64,000 nt of DNA from Smaragdicoccus niigatensis DSM 44881 = NBRC 103563 (GTDB lineage: Bacteria > Actinomycetota > Actinomycetes > Mycobacteriales > Mycobacteriaceae). Positions 1-8,087 of the stretch are shown here, in pieces (within the stretch, counting starts at the first letter, position 1; the number at the start of each line of letters is the position of its first letter). The stretch spans positions 62,001-126,000 of the forward strand of contig NZ_AQXZ01000015.1 of the NCBI RefSeq assembly GCF_000380645.1. The letters run 5' to 3'. A program made the translations under genes and the position numbers. The notes beneath the pieces are model-generated. The model was given only the letters and a program-made list of their open reading frames with translations, had not been told where the DNA came from and ran no database searches.

Positions 1-2059
1 TCTCGCGGCGCAGGGGTTCGAGCCGCTGCAGCAGATCCGCCATCGCTCGGTCGGTGAAACCGGTGCCCACCCGACCCGCGAACCGCAGTCCGTTCATCGA
101 TGGCGTGCCGACGAGGAGTGCGCCGATCGACCGTCCGCCCGCGCCTGGGCGCCAACCGCCGATGACAAACTCCTCGCTCTGCCAGTTCTTGGCTTTTATC
201 CAGGTGTTCGCCCGCTTGCCCGGCAGGTAGGTCGAGTCTCGCCGCTTGGCGATGATGCCCTCCCAGCCCTGCTCCTCGCTGAACTTGTGGGCACTGGCTC
301 CGTTGCCGTCGACCAGCGGGGGAACCTGAAGTGTCTCGGACAGCGACTTGACCGCTTCGAGAATCTTGCGCCGGTCCCGCCACGGCTTGTTGATCAGCGA
401 GACCCCGTCGAGGAACAGGACGTCGAAGGCAATGAACTCGGCGGTCTTGCCCCCTTGTTGCAGGAGCCCGAAGTTAGTGGTCCCGTCCTGGCCACGCACG
501 ACGATCTCCCCGTCGAGAACCACATTGTGGCCTTCGAGCTCGCGCGCGATGACGCTGACCACGGGATAGCGATCGGTCAGGTCATTGCCGTTTCGGCTGC
601 GTGCCACCGCACGCCCACCCGTGATCTCGACGACGAGCCGATACCCGTCCCACTTACCCTCGAACGCCCACTCGTCGGCGCTGAGCCGGTCGATCTCACC
701 CGGACTCGCGAGCATCGGCGCAATCGGTGACGGCATCTCCGGGATGCGCTGGTCCCGCATGAAATGCATGAGCCATTGATCCCCCTGCGTGCGGATGAGC
801 GCATAGCGGCCGGCCACCTTCTCACCACGAAGACGCACGATGACCTCGTCATCCCGCCACTTCTCGGTCTCGTACGTGCCGGTGTCCCAGATGGTCATCA
901 CGCCGGCGCCGTATTCGCCCTTCGGAATCGTGCCGGCGAAGGTCAGGTACTCGATGGGGTGGTCCTCGGTACGCACCGCGAGATGGTTCTCCTTGGCGGT
1001 TGTCGGCGGTCCTTTGGGCACCGCCCAGGAAGCGAGCACCCCGTCGCGCTCGAGCCGAACGTCGTAGTGCAGTCGCCGCGCGTGATGCTCCTGGATGACA
1101 AAGGAGTTGCCGCCCGCCTTACCGGTGACGCGGATCGGCATCGGCTCCGGCGTCTTCCGGGCGTCCCGCATGCTGCGGTATTTGTCGAGAGAATCCGACA
1201 CCGGATCGAGACCGCGCAATAGGTCCCCATCGCGCCGATAGCGTTCGAGAACCTCATCGAACATCAAGTGGCGCAATGTGTCCGGGTTCTCGATCTCGGC
1301 CCACGTGCGTGGCGCGGCCGCGGTCGGCAGTGTGCGCCCGCGCATCGAATACGGCGCGATGGTGGTCTTGGACTCGTTGTTCTGGCTCCAGTCGAGAAAC
1401 ACCTTGCCGACCCGGACCGCCTTCGACATGTTGGACGTGACCAGGCGGGGATGCAGAGTCTCGAGGTTCCGTGCCACCTGCTTGGCGACCGTCGACGAAC
1501 CGCCGGGGCTCAGCGCGCGATCGAGCGGAACGTAGATATGAATTCCTTTGCTCCCGCTCGTGACCGGAAATGCGGAGAACCCGATCTGCGCAACCATGTC
1601 CCGGACGGCCACCGCAACCTCGGCGCATTCGGTCAATCCGACACCGTCGCCAGGGTCGAGGTCGAATACGAGTCGTGTCGCCGGACCCATCCCCTCATCG
1701 GTGAATGTCCATTGCGGAACGTGAATTTCCAGAGACGCCTGTTGGCCCAGCCAGGCCAGTCCCGCCACATTTTCGATGATCGGATAGACCACTTCCCGAT
1801 CCGAATGCGCGATCCCGCGGCGAGAAATCCACGACGGTGCATGCGCCACCAAATTCTTCTCGAAGAACGGCGGCTCATCCACGCCGTTCGGCCACCGGTT
1901 ACGGGTGACTGGCCGACCGATGATATGCGGCAACATGGCCGGGGCGATCTCGACGTAATAGTCGATGACCTGGCCTTTTGTGGTTCCGGTTTCGGGATAC
2001 AGCACCTTGTCCAGGTTTGTCACCTCAAGGCGGAGGTCCCCGAACGAAAGCGCCGTCAC
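1..2059 (-). CDS. ligD: ATP-dependent DNA ligase LigD (polymerase, phosphoesterase, ligase), 3' end cut by window
   Basis: Multifunctional end-joining ligase that works with Ku to repair double-strand breaks. The reading frame runs from a GTG at 2059 off the left edge, so no stop is seen; by comparison with the roughly 760-residue mycobacterial protein, about 70 C-terminal residues are missing. Order is polymerase, 3'-phosphoesterase, ligase, as in mycobacteria. The N-terminal primase-polymerase domain shows the metal-binding F-D-L-D-P-G motif near residues 132-137. A phosphoesterase segment follows (QEHHARR-type motif region and GRYALIR). The ligase nucleotidyl-transfer motif E-G-K-W-D-G-Y-R places the adenylated lysine near residue 469. 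No Ku gene lies within the visible flank, so any ku partner is outside the window. Family call is firm; the start is fixed by alignment with the conserved beginning of the polymerase domain. Confidence 0.95.
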   Translation of the reverse strand, partial: MTALSFGDLRLEVTNLDKVLYPETGTTKGQVIDYYVEIAPAMLPHIIGRPVTRNRWPNGVDEPPFFEKNLVAHAPSWISRRGIAHSDREVVYPIIENVAGLAWLGQQASLEIHVPQWTFTDEGMGPATRLVFDLDPGDGVGLTECAEVAVAVRDMVAQIGFSAFPVTSGSKGIHIYVPLDRALSPGGSSTVAKQVARNLETLHPRLVTSNMSKAVRVGKVFLDWSQNNESKTTIAPYSMRGRTLPTAAAPRTWAEIENPDTLRHLMFDEVLERYRRDGDLLRGLDPVSDSLDKYRSMRDARKTPEPMPIRVTGKAGGNSFVIQEHHARRLHYDVRLERDGVLASWAVPKGPPTTAKENHLAVRTEDHPIEYLTFAGTIPKGEYGAGVMTIWDTGTYETEKWRDDEVIVRLRGEKVAGRYALIRTQGDQWLMHFMRDQRIPEMPSPIAPMLASPGEIDRLSADEWAFEGKWDGYRLVVEITGGRAVARSRNGNDLTDRYPVVSVIARELEGHNVVLDGEIVVRGQDGTTNFGLLQQGGKTAEFIAFDVLFLDGVSLINKPWRDRRKILEAVKSLSETLQVPPLVDGNGASAHKFSEEQGWEGIIAKRRDSTYLPGKRANTWIKAKNWQSEEFVIGGWRPGAGGRSIGALLVGTPSMNGLRFAGRVGTGFTDRAMADLLQRLEPLRRE

Positions 2060-2134
2060 TCTAATAGCTTCGCAATCAGTCGGTTTTCACGATCCTAGGG
2101 CGGCGTCACCCTAGCGGCTTCGCCATTGATCGTG
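2051..2134. repeat. Imperfect direct repeat, two copies 50 bp apart, at the ligD start
   Basis: About 31 bp at 2051-2082 reappears at 2101-2132 with roughly three quarters identity. Both copies contain a GTCAC-C-TA core followed by GCTTCGC. The first copy contains the ligD start codon (on the minus strand) and its upstream bases. CTAGGG at 2095-2100 and CCCTAG at 2109-2114 also form a short inverted repeat. This looks like a local tandem duplication of the ligD translation-start region. The remaining bases of this 208-base gap, up to the next start at 2268, show nothing else I can name. Confidence 0.45.
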
Positions 2135-2267
2135 GTCGAGATCCAATTTCGCAGCCATAACGTTCTCATTCCACTGAATGACAGGTTCTGTTGCCGCGAA
2201 GTTCCTGCCAGCTACCTTTGCGTCAACTCGGAAATGCCACCAGCACCGAGTCATCAGCGAGGATGCA

Positions 2268-3452
2268 ATGGACAAACTGCCGAGGCGGGCTGCGATCACC
2301 GCCGCGATTTGTTCAGCACTGGCCATGCCATTGCTGACGCCTCTCGCTGCCACCGCAGATCCGTGCGGCGGAAATGGCAGTGCGGGCGCGTTTGGCTGGT
2401 TCGGCGGTGGTGGGCAGAACACGAATCCCGCCGACGGTCCGGATTCGACCGGTAACAACGCGAAGTCCAACATCGTCGAATGGCTGACCGGACCCAAGAG
2501 CAAACAAGCCAGTGGCCTTGCCATCGGCGGCACCGACCTCGGCATTATGTGGGACAACGGCGTCAAGGGACCCAGCCACAAGGTTCTCGTCATGTTCGGC
2601 GACACCTTCAGTTGCACCGGCGACGGCAACCATCGCAGCAACGTCATGTTCCGCAGTCCGGATGCGAACCTGTCCGACGGCATGGCGATCCCCGGATCAG
2701 CATTCGGCTATGCGCAGGGCGGCGCGCCCATCGACCTCGGCGGCGGTTCCGCCCGGAAGATGATCGACTCCCTGCCGACCAACGCTCCCGAGATCACCGT
2801 CATCCCGACCGCAGGCATCGCGATCAACGACGGGGTGCAGGTTGTGAACTACATGTCGGTGCAGGCCTGGGGCCAACCCGGCTACTGGACGACGAACTAC
2901 TCCGCCCTCGCCGTCTCCTACGACAACGGCGAGACGTTCACCTCCGTCCCCCGAACGATGCGGACCAACGACGGCGGAAACCAGAACTTCCAGATGGGCG
3001 CGTTCGTCAAGAAGGACGGCTACATCTACAGCTTCGGCACCCCACAGGGCCGTCAGGGTTCGGCCTACGTTTCGCGGGTCTCCGAGCCGAGGGTCTTCGA
3101 GCTCGAGCAATACGAGTACTGGAACGGGCAGAGCTGGGTCTCCGGCGATGCGTCGGCCGCAACCCCCGTCATGCGCGGTCCGATCGCCGAGATGTCGGTT
3201 GCCTGGAACGACTATCTCAAGAAGTTCATTTCGCTGACCTACGCGGACGGCAGCATCCAATTGCGGACTGCGGATGTACCGGAAGGCCCGTGGAGTGATC
3301 CGCGGTCGATCCTCGACGACGGACAACTGCCGGGCGGCTTCTACGGACCGTTCATCCACCCGTGGTCGTCCGGGCCGGACCTCTATTACACGTTGTCGCT
3401 GTGGTCGACGTACAACGTCTTGCTGATGCACACCCGTCTCGACGGTCAGTAA
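2268..3452 (+). CDS. Secreted DUF4185 domain protein
   Basis: Predicted exported protein of 394 residues. I chose the ATG at 2268 because GAGG lies a few bases upstream and because it gives a normal signal peptide: a K/R-rich start, a hydrophobic stretch, and an A-T-A-D type cleavage region near residue 30. Starts further upstream would bury the signal. The mature part carries sequence of the DUF4185 type, with blocks such as VMFGDTFSC, YSFGTPQGRQG and YYTLSLWSTYNV. That family has a beta-propeller-like, glycosidase-related look and is common in mycobacteria and rhodococci; its substrate is unknown. The PadR regulator begins only 4 bp after its stop, so the two are probably co-transcribed. 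Confidence 0.8.
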   Translation: MDKLPRRAAITAAICSALAMPLLTPLAATADPCGGNGSAGAFGWFGGGGQNTNPADGPDSTGNNAKSNIVEWLTGPKSKQASGLAIGGTDLGIMWDNGVKGPSHKVLVMFGDTFSCTGDGNHRSNVMFRSPDANLSDGMAIPGSAFGYAQGGAPIDLGGGSARKMIDSLPTNAPEITVIPTAGIAINDGVQVVNYMSVQAWGQPGYWTTNYSALAVSYDNGETFTSVPRTMRTNDGGNQNFQMGAFVKKDGYIYSFGTPQGRQGSAYVSRVSEPRVFELEQYEYWNGQSWVSGDASAATPVMRGPIAEMSVAWNDYLKKFISLTYADGSIQLRTADVPEGPWSDPRSILDDGQLPGGFYGPFIHPWSSGPDLYYTLSLWSTYNVLLMHTRLDGQ

Positions 3453-3456
3453 CCCG

Positions 3457-3993
3457 GTGTCGCTGCCGCACGCCATTCTCACCGCTCTTCTCGAGAAGCC
3501 GTCGTCCGGACTCGAGGTCGCGCGCCGGTTCGACAAGTCCATCGGGTATTTCTGGTCGGCCACCCACCAGCAGATCTATCGCGAAATGAACAAGCTGGAA
3601 GCGGCCGGGCTCATCCGCGCGCGCGACACCGAAGTCGCCGCGCAAGGCCAGCGAAAGACCTATGAGGTACTCCCCGAGGGACGCGACGAACTCGTCCGGT
3701 GGGTCGGGGAATCACACGATCCGCGACCCTTGCGCGACCCGCTTCTGCTCCGCCTCCGCGCGGCCGCAACCGTGGGAATCGGCGGCCTCGAAGTCGAACT
3801 CGAGCGCCTACTCGCCCTGCATCAGGACGAACTGCAGACCTACCTCGGGATCGAACAGCGCGACTTCGCTGGTGAACTGACCGATGCCGGCAAACTGCAG
3901 CACATCGTGCTGCAGGCCGGTATCGGAATGCGGGTGTTCTGGGTCGAGTGGCTCACGTCGGCGTTGGAAACCGTCCGCAACCTCGAAGGTTAG
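3457..3993 (+). CDS. PadR family transcriptional regulator
   Basis: 178-residue regulator. Residues 1-80 form the PadR winged helix: SLPHAILTALLEKPSSG, then FWSATHQQIYREMNKLEAAGLI as the recognition helix and turn, then a KTYEVLPEGRDEL wing. The rest is an alpha-helical dimerisation domain of the Vir_act_alpha_C type. The GTG start lies 4 bp after the DUF4185 stop, which suggests co-transcription and possibly control of that secreted protein or of the nitronate monooxygenase facing it. Its TAG stop overlaps the TAA stop of that convergent gene within the tetranucleotide TTAG. The ligand is not predictable from sequence. Confidence 0.88.
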   Translation: MSLPHAILTALLEKPSSGLEVARRFDKSIGYFWSATHQQIYREMNKLEAAGLIRARDTEVAAQGQRKTYEVLPEGRDELVRWVGESHDPRPLRDPLLLRLRAAATVGIGGLEVELERLLALHQDELQTYLGIEQRDFAGELTDAGKLQHIVLQAGIGMRVFWVEWLTSALETVRNLEG

Positions 3994-4934
3994 GCGGTCT
4001 TCCCGACAAGCTGATCGACCGCGTCGTCGTACTGCACCTTGAGCTGGGCAACCAGGTCCGCGACGGAAAGGCTCTGCTTGATCGAGCCGATACCCTGGCC
4101 CGATCCCCAGATGTCCTTCCAGGCCTTCGCCTTGCTGTTGCCGCCCGAGCCGAAGTTCATGGCCGACGGATCAGACTCGGGCAGGGCGTCCGGGTCAAGA
4201 CCGGCGGCCTCGATGCTGCCCCGCAGGTAGTTGCCGTGGATGCCGGTGAACAGGTTGCTGTAGACGATGTCCTTCGCAGTGGAGTCGACGATCATCTGCT
4301 TGTAGGCGTCGTCCGTGTTGGCTTCGGTGGTGCTCAGGAACGCCGAGCCGACGTAAGCGAGGTCCGCACCCGCAGCTTGCGCCGCGAGAACCGAACGGCC
4401 GTGTGCGATCGCGCCCGAGAGCAGCAGCGGACCGTCGAACCACTCGCGGATCTCCTGGACCAGCGCGAACGGCGACTGCGTCCCGGCGTGGCCGCCGGCG
4501 CCGGCCGCCACCGCGATGAGTCCGTCCGCACCCTTCTCGATGGCCTTGCGCGCGAACTCGTTCGTGATGACGTCGTGCAGGACGATTCCGCCGTACGAGT
4601 GAACGGCTTCGTTGACCTCCGGGCGTGCGCCCAACGAGGTGATGACGATCGGAACCTTATGCGCGACGATGACCTCCATGTCCGCCTCGAGGCGGGCATT
4701 CGACCGGTGCACGATCTGGTTGACCGCGAACGGCGCAAATCCTGCGGTCTCCTCCGCGATCCGGTCCAGCCACGCCGACAACAGTTCCGTCGATCGCGCG
4801 TTCAGCGCGGGAAACGAGCCGACGATTCCAGCCTGGCACTGCGCGATGACCAGTTCCGGTCCGGAGCAAATGAAGAGCGGCGAAGCCACGACCGGCAGAG
4901 ACAGACTGGACGAGAGAGCGGGAGGCAGCGCCAT
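3990..4934 (-). CDS. Nitronate monooxygenase (2-nitropropane dioxygenase family)
   Basis: FMN-dependent TIM-barrel enzyme that oxidises alkyl nitronates; many family members have other or unknown substrates. I chose the ATG at 4934 (314 residues) because AAGGA lies about 6 bases upstream and the protein then begins ALPPALSSSLSLPVVASPL, the usual N-terminal strand with the flavin-site region. The phosphate and substrate-site motif A-A-G-A-G-G-H-A-G carries the histidine of class I nitronate monooxygenases, and LSGAIAHGRSVLAAQAAGADLAYVGS closes the barrel. It is convergent with the PadR gene and shares stop-codon bases with it. A perfect 14-bp palindrome lies about 80 bp upstream of its start. 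Confidence 0.88.
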   Translation of the reverse strand: MALPPALSSSLSLPVVASPLFICSGPELVIAQCQAGIVGSFPALNARSTELLSAWLDRIAEETAGFAPFAVNQIVHRSNARLEADMEVIVAHKVPIVITSLGARPEVNEAVHSYGGIVLHDVITNEFARKAIEKGADGLIAVAAGAGGHAGTQSPFALVQEIREWFDGPLLLSGAIAHGRSVLAAQAAGADLAYVGSAFLSTTEANTDDAYKQMIVDSTAKDIVYSNLFTGIHGNYLRGSIEAAGLDPDALPESDPSAMNFGSGGNSKAKAWKDIWGSGQGIGSIKQSLSVADLVAQLKVQYDDAVDQLVGKTA

Positions 4935-5015
4935 TGCAGTTCCTTCTGGGACGGGCCGACAGTGCGTACCCAATTGACGTTCTGCCAACAACGCTAAGCG
5001 GTGGCACGAAGGTTA

Positions 5016-5029
5016 TGCAACTAGTTGCA
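5016..5029. promoter_or_regulatory. 14-bp perfect palindrome upstream of the nitronate monooxygenase
   Basis: TGCAACTAGTTGCA is a perfect palindrome. On the minus strand its right arm overlaps TTGCAT, a possible -35 element followed 18 bases later by TAGCGT as a -10. The position suits a repressor that blocks transcription of the oxygenase. The nearby PadR protein is one candidate binder, but the site does not match the usual ATGT-N8-ACAT PadR pattern, so a MarR or TetR protein is equally possible. Confidence 0.5.
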
Positions 5030-5069
5030 AAAGAACTGTGGCTGCCGTCACATCAGCCCTGGGACAGCA

Positions 5070-5104
5070 CAAAGGCCACCAGGAACTCGTCCTGGTGGCC
5101 TTTG
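5070..5104 (-). terminator. Intrinsic terminator of the small antitoxin-like genes
   Basis: Arms 5070-5084 and 5090-5104 pair perfectly around a 5-base loop (stem core AAAGGCCACCAGGA). It lies 15 bp beyond the stop of the gene ending at 5120. Read on the minus strand it ends with a short T-poor tail, as is common in high-GC actinobacteria. Confidence 0.8.
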
Positions 5105-5119
5105 GGCGGCTGCGAAAGA

Positions 5120-5323
5120 TCAGGCCTGGTTGCTCGGCGGAGCCGGGATGAACGCCTTGACGGTGTCCTTGCCCTTGGCGATGGTCTCCGAGTACTTGCC
5201 ACCGGTCTTCTCGTCGACGAAGGCGCTCGCCTTGTCGAGGACGTCCTCGATCTTGTCCTTGTTCTCGCCCACGATGGTGATGCCCTGCTCGAGGAGCTGC
5301 TTCAACGTGTCAACTGCGGTCAT
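5120..5323 (-). CDS. MT0933/Rv0909-type small protein (putative antitoxin family)
   Basis: 67-residue helical, highly charged protein of the MT0933-like antitoxin family. The core V-L-D-K-A-S-A-F-V-D-E-K-T-G-G-K-Y is the family signature and is shared with the gene upstream. An AGGTAGGA ribosome site precedes the ATG. The family is annotated as an antitoxin because the mycobacterial relative Rv0909 pairs with Rv0910. Here no toxin reading frame lies on either side: the neighbours are a paralog and an MBL hydrolase. The protein may therefore serve another role. It probably shares a transcript with its upstream paralog, and a strong terminator follows. Confidence 0.78.
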   Translation of the reverse strand: MTAVDTLKQLLEQGITIVGENKDKIEDVLDKASAFVDEKTGGKYSETIAKGKDTVKAFIPAPPSNQA

Positions 5324-5389
5324 TGCTGTCCTACCTTCTTGAAGATTCCGGGCACATGCGTCATACGTGCGCCCGGAGAGATTAGATCA

Positions 5390-5563
5390 CTAGTCCTGAG
5401 CGAACTTCTTAGCCGCATCCTGGGCCTTGTCGACCATGGACTCGTACTTGCCCTCGGTCTTCTCATCAACGACGTCACCGACCTTGTCGATGGCACCCTC
5501 GACTTGCTCGGCATGCTCCTTCGCCAGATCCTTTGCCTTACCAACGAGGTCGCCGAAGCCCAT
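5390..5563 (-). CDS. Second MT0933/Rv0909-type small protein
   Basis: 57-residue protein. I chose the ATG at 5563 because GGAG sits 7 bases upstream; a TTG at 5575 is also in frame but lacks a good ribosome site. It shares the core I-D-K-V-G-D-V-V-D-E-K-T-E-G-K-Y with the downstream paralog, so the pair arose by duplication. The 66 bp between the two genes contains a GC-rich, slightly bulged hairpin (5349-5379), so downstream expression may be attenuated. No toxin gene is adjacent. Charged amphipathic helices and the lack of a membrane segment suggest a soluble cytoplasmic protein. Confidence 0.75.
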   Translation of the reverse strand: MGFGDLVGKAKDLAKEHAEQVEGAIDKVGDVVDEKTEGKYESMVDKAQDAAKKFAQD

Positions 5564-5627
5564 GACATTCTCCAAACCGTGAGAGCCGCTGTTCGGTCAC
5601 CAACCTTAGTGACGGCGCCATGATCTG

Positions 5628-5641
5628 GCGGAAGTTTCCGC
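5628..5641. promoter_or_regulatory. 14-bp palindrome upstream of the antitoxin-like pair
   Basis: GCGGAAGTTTCCGC has 6-bp arms with a 2-bp centre. It lies about 65 bp upstream of the 5563 start and 4 bp beyond the stop of the MBL gene. It could be an operator for the small-gene pair or part of the end of the MBL transcript. Only its symmetry supports the call. Confidence 0.35.
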
Positions 5642-5644
5642 GCA

Positions 5645-6649
5645 TCAGGGACGGCTGAGACCGTCCCACCACACCTTCTGATCCCAGGTGTCGGAAAGGT
5701 CGGTTCGCTGCCCCGGCAGCGGCACCCGAACCGAGGTCCCGACCTTCTCGGCCGCGGCCAGCAACCGTTCGACGGGCTCGGTGTATCGGTGGAAAGCGAG
5801 GTTGAACGTGGCCCAATGGATGGGAATGAGCATCCCGGCCTGCGGACTTCCGCACAGCAGCGCATGCACCGCAACCGCTTCTTCCGGGTTCATGTGGATG
5901 TCCGGCCAGCGTCCGTCGTAGGCACCGATCGGCAGCAACGTCAGATCAAATGGGCCGAGCGTACGACCCGTATCGCTGAACCGCTGGGTGAATCCGGAGT
6001 CACCACCGAAGAACACCTTGTGGGTCATGCCGGCAAATGCCCAGGACGCCCACAGCGTCGTATTCCGCACGAGGCCGCGGCCGGAGAAATGCCGAGCCTC
6101 GGTACACGTCACCGTGAGTCCGGCGACCTGCTCGGCCTGATTCCAGTCGAGTTCTTCGATCCGGTCGCTCGGTACACCCCAGCGCCGGAGATGCGAACCG
6201 ACGCCGATCGGCACGAAGAACGGTGCCTCCTGCAGGCGCGCGAGGTCGAGGATCGTCTGCTTGTCGAGGTGGTCGTAGTGATCGTGCGAGATCACGATGA
6301 CGTCAACCTCGGGGAGTTCCTCGATCGCCATCGGCATCGGATGCAGCCGCGCCGGGCCGACGAGATGGGAGGGCGAACAACGCTCGCTCCAAATAGGGTC
6401 GACGAGAATTCGGTGTCCGTCGAGCTCGATGAGAGCGGTGGCATGGCCCAGCCACGTCACCGCGAGATCCGCCGGAGTGTCCGGAAGGTCGGGACTCGAC
6501 AACGGGATATCCGCGGCCGGCAGACCGGTCTTCATGCCTTTGACGAACTCGACGAGAATCGGCCCGGTTCCCCGTAGAGAGATGACCTCCGACGGCTCCG
6601 AATTCTGGAACCGACGCCCCCTCGACGTGGCGACGCTGTTAGAACTCAC
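5645..6649 (-). CDS. MBL-fold metallo-hydrolase (NAPE-PLD/UlaG-like, Rv0906 type)
   Basis: 334-residue zinc hydrolase of the metallo-beta-lactamase fold. I chose the GTG at 6649; upstream sequence in the same frame is arginine-rich and lies over the enoyl-CoA hydratase end. The motif I-S-H-D-H-Y-D-H-L-D (near residues 130-139) binds the two metals, with further ligands in FFGGDSGF and IPIHWATF. VTWLGHATALIELDGHRILVDPIWSERCSP is typical of the family related to N-acyl-phosphatidylethanolamine phospholipase D. The true substrate is unknown. Its position beside the echA6-like gene matches the mycobacterial Rv0905-Rv0906 pair. Confidence 0.88.
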   Translation of the reverse strand: MSSNSVATSRGRRFQNSEPSEVISLRGTGPILVEFVKGMKTGLPAADIPLSSPDLPDTPADLAVTWLGHATALIELDGHRILVDPIWSERCSPSHLVGPARLHPMPMAIEELPEVDVIVISHDHYDHLDKQTILDLARLQEAPFFVPIGVGSHLRRWGVPSDRIEELDWNQAEQVAGLTVTCTEARHFSGRGLVRNTTLWASWAFAGMTHKVFFGGDSGFTQRFSDTGRTLGPFDLTLLPIGAYDGRWPDIHMNPEEAVAVHALLCGSPQAGMLIPIHWATFNLAFHRYTEPVERLLAAAEKVGTSVRVPLPGQRTDLSDTWDQKVWWDGLSRP

Positions 6650-6690
6650 AGAACAACTGTACGCAGCGGTAAACGCAGCGGGTATGGGAG

Positions 6691-7416
6691 CTACTGTCCC
6701 GTGAACTGCGGGGTGCGCTTCTCGGCGCGGGCGCGGCGGCCCTCCTGGGCGTCCTCGCTCGTCCAGGCGCGCAGCAACGCCGCGCGCTGCTCGGCCGGCT
6801 CCGGGTCCTGGGTGCCGTCGTCGTTGAGTGCCATCTTCATGTGCGCCAACGACAATGGCGCGAGTTCGGCGATCTTGTGGGCCCACGCGATGGCGTCTTC
6901 CCGGGTGCCGATCTTGTTGGCGAATCCGAGACGGTAGGCGTCATCGGTGAAGATCGGCTCGAGTCCGAGCAGCATCGTACGGGCCGGACCAGGACCGATG
7001 AGCTGCATCAGGCGATGGATCGTCCAGCGGTCGACAGTGACGCCGATCTTTGCTGCCGGGATGCCGAAAACCGTGCCGGGTGCCACGACGCGCAGGTCCG
7101 AAGCCAGTGCCAGCTGCACGCCACCACCGAGCGCGGCGCCGTGGATGGCGGCGATCACCGGAACGGGAACCGAATCGATCGTGTGATTGAGCTCGAGAAG
7201 CCGCTCGAGGAACTTCTCCGAGAAGACCTGGTTGAGGTCGGCTCCGGCGGAAAAGACCTTGCCCTGGCCGCACAGAACGATGACGCGCGACTCTTCGGCA
7301 CACGTGGTGATGGCTTCCTGCAGTTTCTCGACCATCTCGTCGTTCAGCGCATTGCGCGCCTCATCGCGCTGCAGCTCGATGATTGCGACGGCACCATCAC
7401 GTTCAATTCCGATCAC
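6691..7416 (-). CDS. echA6: Enoyl-CoA hydratase/isomerase family protein, EchA6-like
   Basis: 241-residue crotonase-fold protein. The GTG at 7416 starts V-I-G-I-E-R-D-G-A-V-A-I-I-E-L, which aligns with the start of mycobacterial EchA6. The oxyanion-hole regions are visible as FSAGADL and HGAALGGGVQLALASDLRV. The usual catalytic glutamates are not obvious: the second position reads FGIPAAKIGV, as in EchA6, which is a catalytically inert acyl-CoA binding protein tied to mycolic-acid precursor supply. The C-terminal EKRTPQFTGQ closely resembles the EchA6 end. The gene is followed on the same strand by the MBL hydrolase, 41 bp away, matching Rv0905-Rv0906. Symbol assigned by similarity and synteny from memory. 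Confidence 0.8.
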   Translation of the reverse strand: MIGIERDGAVAIIELQRDEARNALNDEMVEKLQEAITTCAEESRVIVLCGQGKVFSAGADLNQVFSEKFLERLLELNHTIDSVPVPVIAAIHGAALGGGVQLALASDLRVVAPGTVFGIPAAKIGVTVDRWTIHRLMQLIGPGPARTMLLGLEPIFTDDAYRLGFANKIGTREDAIAWAHKIAELAPLSLAHMKMALNDDGTQDPEPAEQRAALLRAWTSEDAQEGRRARAEKRTPQFTGQ

Positions 7417-7668
7417 AAGGGCTGAACCTAATGGGAAGAGATTGCTCGTGTCTATCCGCCCCGCGGGAGCGCCGCGGGTTCGGCTCGAGCCCAAACACAC
7501 CCCTAACGTGCAGCCGAACCCCGACCAGCAGCAAGTTCTCGGTGCATCTGCGCGCTTGGGGTGCAAGTCCTGGGCACCCGCCGAAACGCACCTGAATGAT
7601 GACTCTCACAGACCTCTCACAATTGGTTCACCGACCCCACAATCGTCATCCATACCGTTGCTCTCGTA

Positions 7669-7682
7669 GTTGTTGACACAAC
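7669..7682. promoter_or_regulatory. Short inverted repeat before the haemophore-like gene
   Basis: GTTGT-TGAC-ACAAC ends 13 bases before the ATG at 7696, between the likely transcript start and the ribosome site. It could be an operator or a small 5' hairpin. The rest of the 279-base gap back to 7416 shows no gene. Confidence 0.35.
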
Positions 7683-7695
7683 CGAGGAGCTTGGA

Positions 7696-8067
7696 ATGAA
7701 GCGCATGAAATATGTCCTGATGGGTGGACTGGTGGCTGCTGCCGCCGCGCTTACCGTCACCGGCGTCGCCTCCGCAGACGCGCCGAGCGGAAACCATCCG
7801 CTGCTCAGCACCACCTGCAGTTACGACCAGGTCGTTTCCGCTATGAAGGCGAACAACCCGAAGGCCGAGGCCCGCTTCGAAAAGCACCCGAAGGCCCAAG
7901 AACGTCTCAAGAAGATCCTGGCGATGACCCCGGCGGACCGTCAGAAGAAGTACGACGAGCTCAAGGAGAAGCACCCCAAGGCGGCTGAGCGTCTGGCCAA
8001 CGGCCCGAAGCACGAGAAGGCGCGCGCGGTGCTCAACAAAGCCCTGGAGACGTGCGGAAGCCACTGA
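7696..8067 (+). CDS. Secreted haemophore-related (haem-binding) protein
   Basis: 123-residue exported protein. Residues 1-27 are a signal peptide with cleavage near A-S-A-D. The mature helical domain has one cysteine near the start (TTCSYDQV) and one near the end (LETCGSH), the disulfide pattern of the mycobacterial haemophore family (Rv0203/Rv1174c type). Repeated lysine-rich segments, [11 protein letters not shown] and [10 protein letters not shown], form amphipathic helices. GAGG precedes the ATG. The next gene, prrA, begins about 20 bp after its stop, so the three genes may be one operon. This links a haem-binding exported protein with a two-component system. Haem binding is inferred from family only. 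Confidence 0.75.
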   Translation: MKRMKYVLMGGLVAAAAALTVTGVASADAPSGNHPLLSTTCSYDQVVSAMKANNPKAEARFEKHPKAQERLKKILAMTPADRQKKYDELKEKHPKAAERLANGPKHEKARAVLNKALETCGSH

Positions 8068-8087
8068 GCAACAGCGACAATCGTTCG

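Noticed and set aside
1268-2098. Plus-strand frame of 276 codons opposite ligD
   Set aside because: The opposite strand carries the conserved LigD polymerase domain with its metal motif.
5120-5563. A complete toxin-antitoxin module
   Set aside because: Both small genes are of the antitoxin-like family; no toxin reading frame lies between or beside them.
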